Shown here in pieces: positions 61,482-64,000 of a stretch of DNA of 64,000 nt (its first letter is position 1; each line of letters starts with the position of its first letter). A program made the translations under genes and the position numbers. Under the pieces are notes generated by a model. It did no database searches. It was not told the origin of the DNA and was given only the letters and a program-made list of their open reading frames with translations. Origin of the DNA: Saccharothrix longispora (GTDB lineage: Bacteria; Actinomycetota; Actinomycetes; Mycobacteriales; Pseudonocardiaceae). Where the stretch lies: assembly GCF_030852425.1 (NCBI RefSeq), contig NZ_NSDM01000003.1, forward strand, positions 1 through 64,000, in the 5' to 3' direction.

Positions 61482-61698
61482 GCACGAAGGGTAGGCGACC
61501 CCGGCCGCGATTCCCCCACCCCGCCGACGCCGACCGCGCCCGCGGCGCCACCCCGCGTCGACAACAGGTGGTCCGCGCCCCGCACCGGGAGTGGAACGCC
61601 ATGGTTCGGACCCGACGTGGGCGGGTGTCAGGGCCGTGACAGGTCCGTGTCAGGTCCACCGCTGATCGTGGTCGCACGACCCCGCGAGAGGACATCCG

Positions 61699-62934
61699 AT
61701 GCCCCAGCCCGTCCCCGTCCCGCACGGCCTGCCCGTGGACCGCGACGCGGGCCCGTTCGACCCGCCCGGCGCGATCACGCGGCTGCGCGAGGCCCGCCCC
61801 GTCAGCCCCATGCTCTTCCCCGACGGCCACGAGGGCTGGCTCGTCACCGGCTACGCCGCGGTCCGGCAGCTCATGGCCGACACCCGGTTCAGCTCCCGCC
61901 AGGACCTCGGCGTCCTGCACGTGCCGTACGAGACCCCCGGCATGCCGGTCGCGACCGAGCCGTCCCCGCAGGTGCCGGGCCTGTTCATCTCGATGGACCC
62001 GCCGGACCACACCCGGTTGCGGCGGATGCTCACCGGGGCCTTCACCGTCAAGCGCATGAAGCAGCTCGAAGAGCGCGTCGTCGAGGTCGTCGAACGGCAG
62101 CTGGACGAGCTGGCCCGCCTCACGCCGCCGGTCGACCTGGTGAAGGAGTTCGCGCTGCCCGTGCCCTCGCTGGTGATCTGCGAGCTGCTCGGCGTGCCCT
62201 ACGCGGACCGGGCGGGCTTCCAGGGCGATTCCGCCACGTTCCTGGAGAGGGACGTGACGCTGGAGGAGAAGATGGCCGCGTACGGCAGCCTGACCTCCTA
62301 CCTGGCCGAACTGGTCACGCGCAAGCGCGCCGCGCCCGACGACGACCTCCTGTCCGACGTGGCCCGCAACGCCGACGTCACCGTCGAGGAGCTGACCGGC
62401 ATCGCCTTCCTGCTGCTGCTCGCGGGTCACGAGACCACCGCGAACATGCTGGCGCTGGGCACGTTCGCGCTCCTGGAGCACCCCGGGCAGCTCGCCGCGG
62501 TGCGCGCCGACGCCGCCCTGCTGCCCGACGCCGTCGAGGAGCTGACGCGCTACCTGTCCATCGCCGACGTCTTCTACCGCTACGCCACCGAGGACGTCGA
62601 GCTGGGCGGCGAGACGATCACCGCCGGGTCGACCGTCGTCGTCTCGCTGCTGGCCGCCAACCGCGACCCCGAGCGGTTCGAGGACCCCGACAGGCTGGAC
62701 GTCCGCCGCAAGGCCCGCGGTCACCTGGCGTTCGGCCACGGCGTCCACCAGTGCCTGGGCCAGCAGCTCGCCCGCGTCGAGATGCGCGTCGGGTTCGAGG
62801 CGCTGCTGCGCCGGTTCCCCGACCTCGCGCTCGCCGTCCCGGCCGGCGAGGTGAGGCTCAAGAGCGACATGAACATCTACGGCGTCCACGAGCTGCCGGT
62901 CACCTGGTCGGACGCGCGGGAGGTGTCGGCGTGA
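61699..62934 (+). CDS. Cytochrome P450 (CYP105/107-like)
   Basis: A 411-residue soluble P450. The I-helix is LLLLAGHETTANMLALG, the ExxR is EELTRYLS, and the haem loop is FGHGVHQCLGQQLARVEMRV with Cys 352. Relatives hydroxylate macrolides and other natural products. The stop overlaps the start of an ABC ATPase (GTGA), which is unusual and suggests that oxidation and export act on the same compound. No ferredoxin gene is next to it. Confidence 0.9.
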   Translation: MPQPVPVPHGLPVDRDAGPFDPPGAITRLREARPVSPMLFPDGHEGWLVTGYAAVRQLMADTRFSSRQDLGVLHVPYETPGMPVATEPSPQVPGLFISMDPPDHTRLRRMLTGAFTVKRMKQLEERVVEVVERQLDELARLTPPVDLVKEFALPVPSLVICELLGVPYADRAGFQGDSATFLERDVTLEEKMAAYGSLTSYLAELVTRKRAAPDDDLLSDVARNADVTVEELTGIAFLLLLAGHETTANMLALGTFALLEHPGQLAAVRADAALLPDAVEELTRYLSIADVFYRYATEDVELGGETITAGSTVVVSLLAANRDPERFEDPDRLDVRRKARGHLAFGHGVHQCLGQQLARVEMRVGFEALLRRFPDLALAVPAGEVRLKSDMNIYGVHELPVTWSDAREVSA

Positions 62935-63896
62935 CGAACTCGGCGATCCTGGCTTCCGGGTTGCGGAAGTCCTACGGGGACGAGGTGGTGCTCGACGGCA
63001 TCGACCTGGACGTCCGCGAGGGCACGGTGTTCTCCCTGCTCGGCCCGAACGGGGCGGGCAAGACGACGGCGGTGAACGTGCTGACCACGTTGTCGACCGC
63101 CGACGCCGGGACGGTGCGCGTCGCCGGGCACGACATCGCGACGGAGACCAAGGCGGTGCGCGCGGCGATCGGGGTCACCGGCCAGTCCGCGTCCGTGGAC
63201 GAACTGCTGACCGGCCGGGAGAACCTCCGGCTGATGGCGGACCTGCACCACCTGCCGCGCGGCGAGGGCGGGCGGGTCGTGGAGCACCTGCTCCGGCGGT
63301 TCGACCTGGAGGAGTCGGCGGGCAGGTCGGCCTCGACCTACTCCGGCGGCATGCGCCGCAAGCTGGACCTGGCGATGACGCTGGTCGGCAGGCCCCGGAT
63401 CATCTTCCTGGACGAGCCGACGACGGGCCTGGACCCGCGCAGCCGACGGACGATGTGGGGCATCGTCCGCGAGCTGGTGGCCGAGGGCACGACCGTCTTC
63501 CTCACCACCCAGTACCTGGAGGAGGCCGACCAGCTCGCCGACCGGGTCGCCGTGCTCGACCAGGGCGGACTGGTCGCCCAGGGAACCCCCGAGGAGCTGA
63601 AGCGGCAGGTCCCCGGCGGTCACGTACGGCTCCGGTTCGCCGACGCCGGGCGGCTGGGCGCGGCGGCGCGGGCCGTCGCCGGTTCCGCCCCCGACGAGGA
63701 CGGCCTGGTCCTGCGGGTGCCCAGCGACGGCCGGGCGAGGTCGTTGCGGGTCCTGCTGGACCGGCTCGACGAGCACGCGATCGACGTCGAGGAGCTCACC
63801 GTGCACATGCCGGACCTCGACGACGTCTTCCTCGCCCTCACCGGTCACCCGAGCACGGGGACCGCCCGCGTCGGGACGGAGGCCCCGGTCCGATGA
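62931..63896 (+). CDS. ABC transporter ATPase, DrrA-like
   Basis: A 321-residue ATPase of the daunorubicin-resistance (DrrA) group: Walker A LGPNGAGKTTAVNVLTTL, GVTGQSASVDELLTGRENLR (group-specific Q-loop), signature STYSGGMRRKLDLAMTLVGR, Walker B IIFLDEPTTGLDPRSRRTM, H-loop TTQYLEEADQLADRV, and a C-terminal extension (HVRLRFADAGRLG). The GTG overlaps the P450 stop and the stop overlaps the permease start. Confidence 0.92.
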   Translation: MTNSAILASGLRKSYGDEVVLDGIDLDVREGTVFSLLGPNGAGKTTAVNVLTTLSTADAGTVRVAGHDIATETKAVRAAIGVTGQSASVDELLTGRENLRLMADLHHLPRGEGGRVVEHLLRRFDLEESAGRSASTYSGGMRRKLDLAMTLVGRPRIIFLDEPTTGLDPRSRRTMWGIVRELVAEGTTVFLTTQYLEEADQLADRVAVLDQGGLVAQGTPEELKRQVPGGHVRLRFADAGRLGAAARAVAGSAPDEDGLVLRVPSDGRARSLRVLLDRLDEHAIDVEELTVHMPDLDDVFLALTGHPSTGTARVGTEAPVR

Positions 63897-64000
63897 GCAC
63901 CGATTCGGCGATCATGCTGCGCCGCAACCTCAAGCACACCCTGCGGAACCCGGTCACGCTGTTCAACGCCGTCTTCCTGCCGGTGATCATGATGCTGATG
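63893..64000 (+). CDS. ABC-2 type permease, 5' part only
   Basis: ATG 63893 overlaps the ATPase stop (ATGA). The 36 visible codons read STDSAIMLRRNLKHTLRNPV and then TLFNAVFLPVIMMLM, the cytoplasmic lead and first membrane helix of a DrrB-like permease. The gene runs off the window. Confidence 0.8.
   Translation, partial: MSTDSAIMLRRNLKHTLRNPVTLFNAVFLPVIMMLM

Noticed and set aside
58581-63896. A 1771-codon open frame on the plus strand
   Set aside because: Its C-terminal 321 codons are the DrrA-like ATPase. The upstream part is antisense to the phosphatase and a shadow of the P450, with no motif of its own.

Overview
The window is about 64 kb of very high-GC actinomycete chromosome. Short GTG-started genes with GTGA/ATGA overlaps, an SsgA-family protein, GAF-ANTAR regulators, ECF sigma factors and cytochrome P450s suggest a filamentous member of the Pseudonocardiales (Saccharothrix, Lentzea or Actinosynnema type). 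That placement is an inference from gene content, not from a marker gene.

Bases 1-13.2 kb are a mobile-element graveyard. It holds an integrase-core IS cut by the window start, relics of ISAs1, ISL3 and IS4 transposases, a near-complete IS630 element with a canonical -1 frameshift site, an intact IS1182 element, and a second, frameshifted copy of the first IS. Two islands of visibly lower GC sit among them. One is a minus-strand cassette of three overlapping ORFs (1402-2217) whose first gene is cut by an IS end. The other is an 840-residue protein (8111-10633) that joins an N6-adenine methyltransferase to a BsuBI/PstI-type restriction endonuclease, in effect a one-gene restriction-modification system.

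Bases 13.2-18.2 kb carry four tRNA genes (Val-CAC, Gly-GCC, Cys-GCA, Val-GAC). A broken tyrosine recombinase lies beside each Val tRNA, so two related tRNA-targeted integrative elements have probably been here. Between them are normal chromosomal genes: a small membrane protein, an ECF sigma factor with its RskA-like anti-sigma factor, and an SsgA-like protein. From 18.2 to 26.3 kb the sequence is gene-poor and decayed, with two convergent GAF-ANTAR regulators, a frameshifted NB-ARC/TPR gene, a DinB-like protein and more IS and integrase relics.

From 26.3 kb the window is gene-dense. Notable modules are: a TetR regulator divergent from a TIM-barrel-like protein across a perfect palindrome; a Zur-type operator between two operons of zinc-free ribosomal proteins (bL32, bL31 and an MRF-like GTPase on one side; bL28, bL33, uS14 and bS18 on the other); a secreted lectin-FN3-PQQ sugar dehydrogenase behind a perfect CebR-type box and two LacI-type palindromes; and an iron-box-controlled siderophore uptake operon. 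Next come a glycosyltransferase coupled to two ABC exporter half-genes, a frameshifted SLATT gene, AraC and MarR regulators, a PAS-GGDEF protein with a degenerate EAL domain, and several methyltransferases. The right end has two P450s, an ECF42 sigma factor with its DGPF partner, a universal stress protein, an RsbW/RsbU-like partner-switching pair, and a P450 coupled to a DrrAB-like exporter that runs off the window.

Several otherwise good genes are broken by single-base shifts at short homopolymers, so sequencing error is a live alternative to real decay. Start codons given as GTG rest on overlap with the upstream stop or on a visible ribosome-binding site. Coordinates of short sites were counted by eye and may be off by one.
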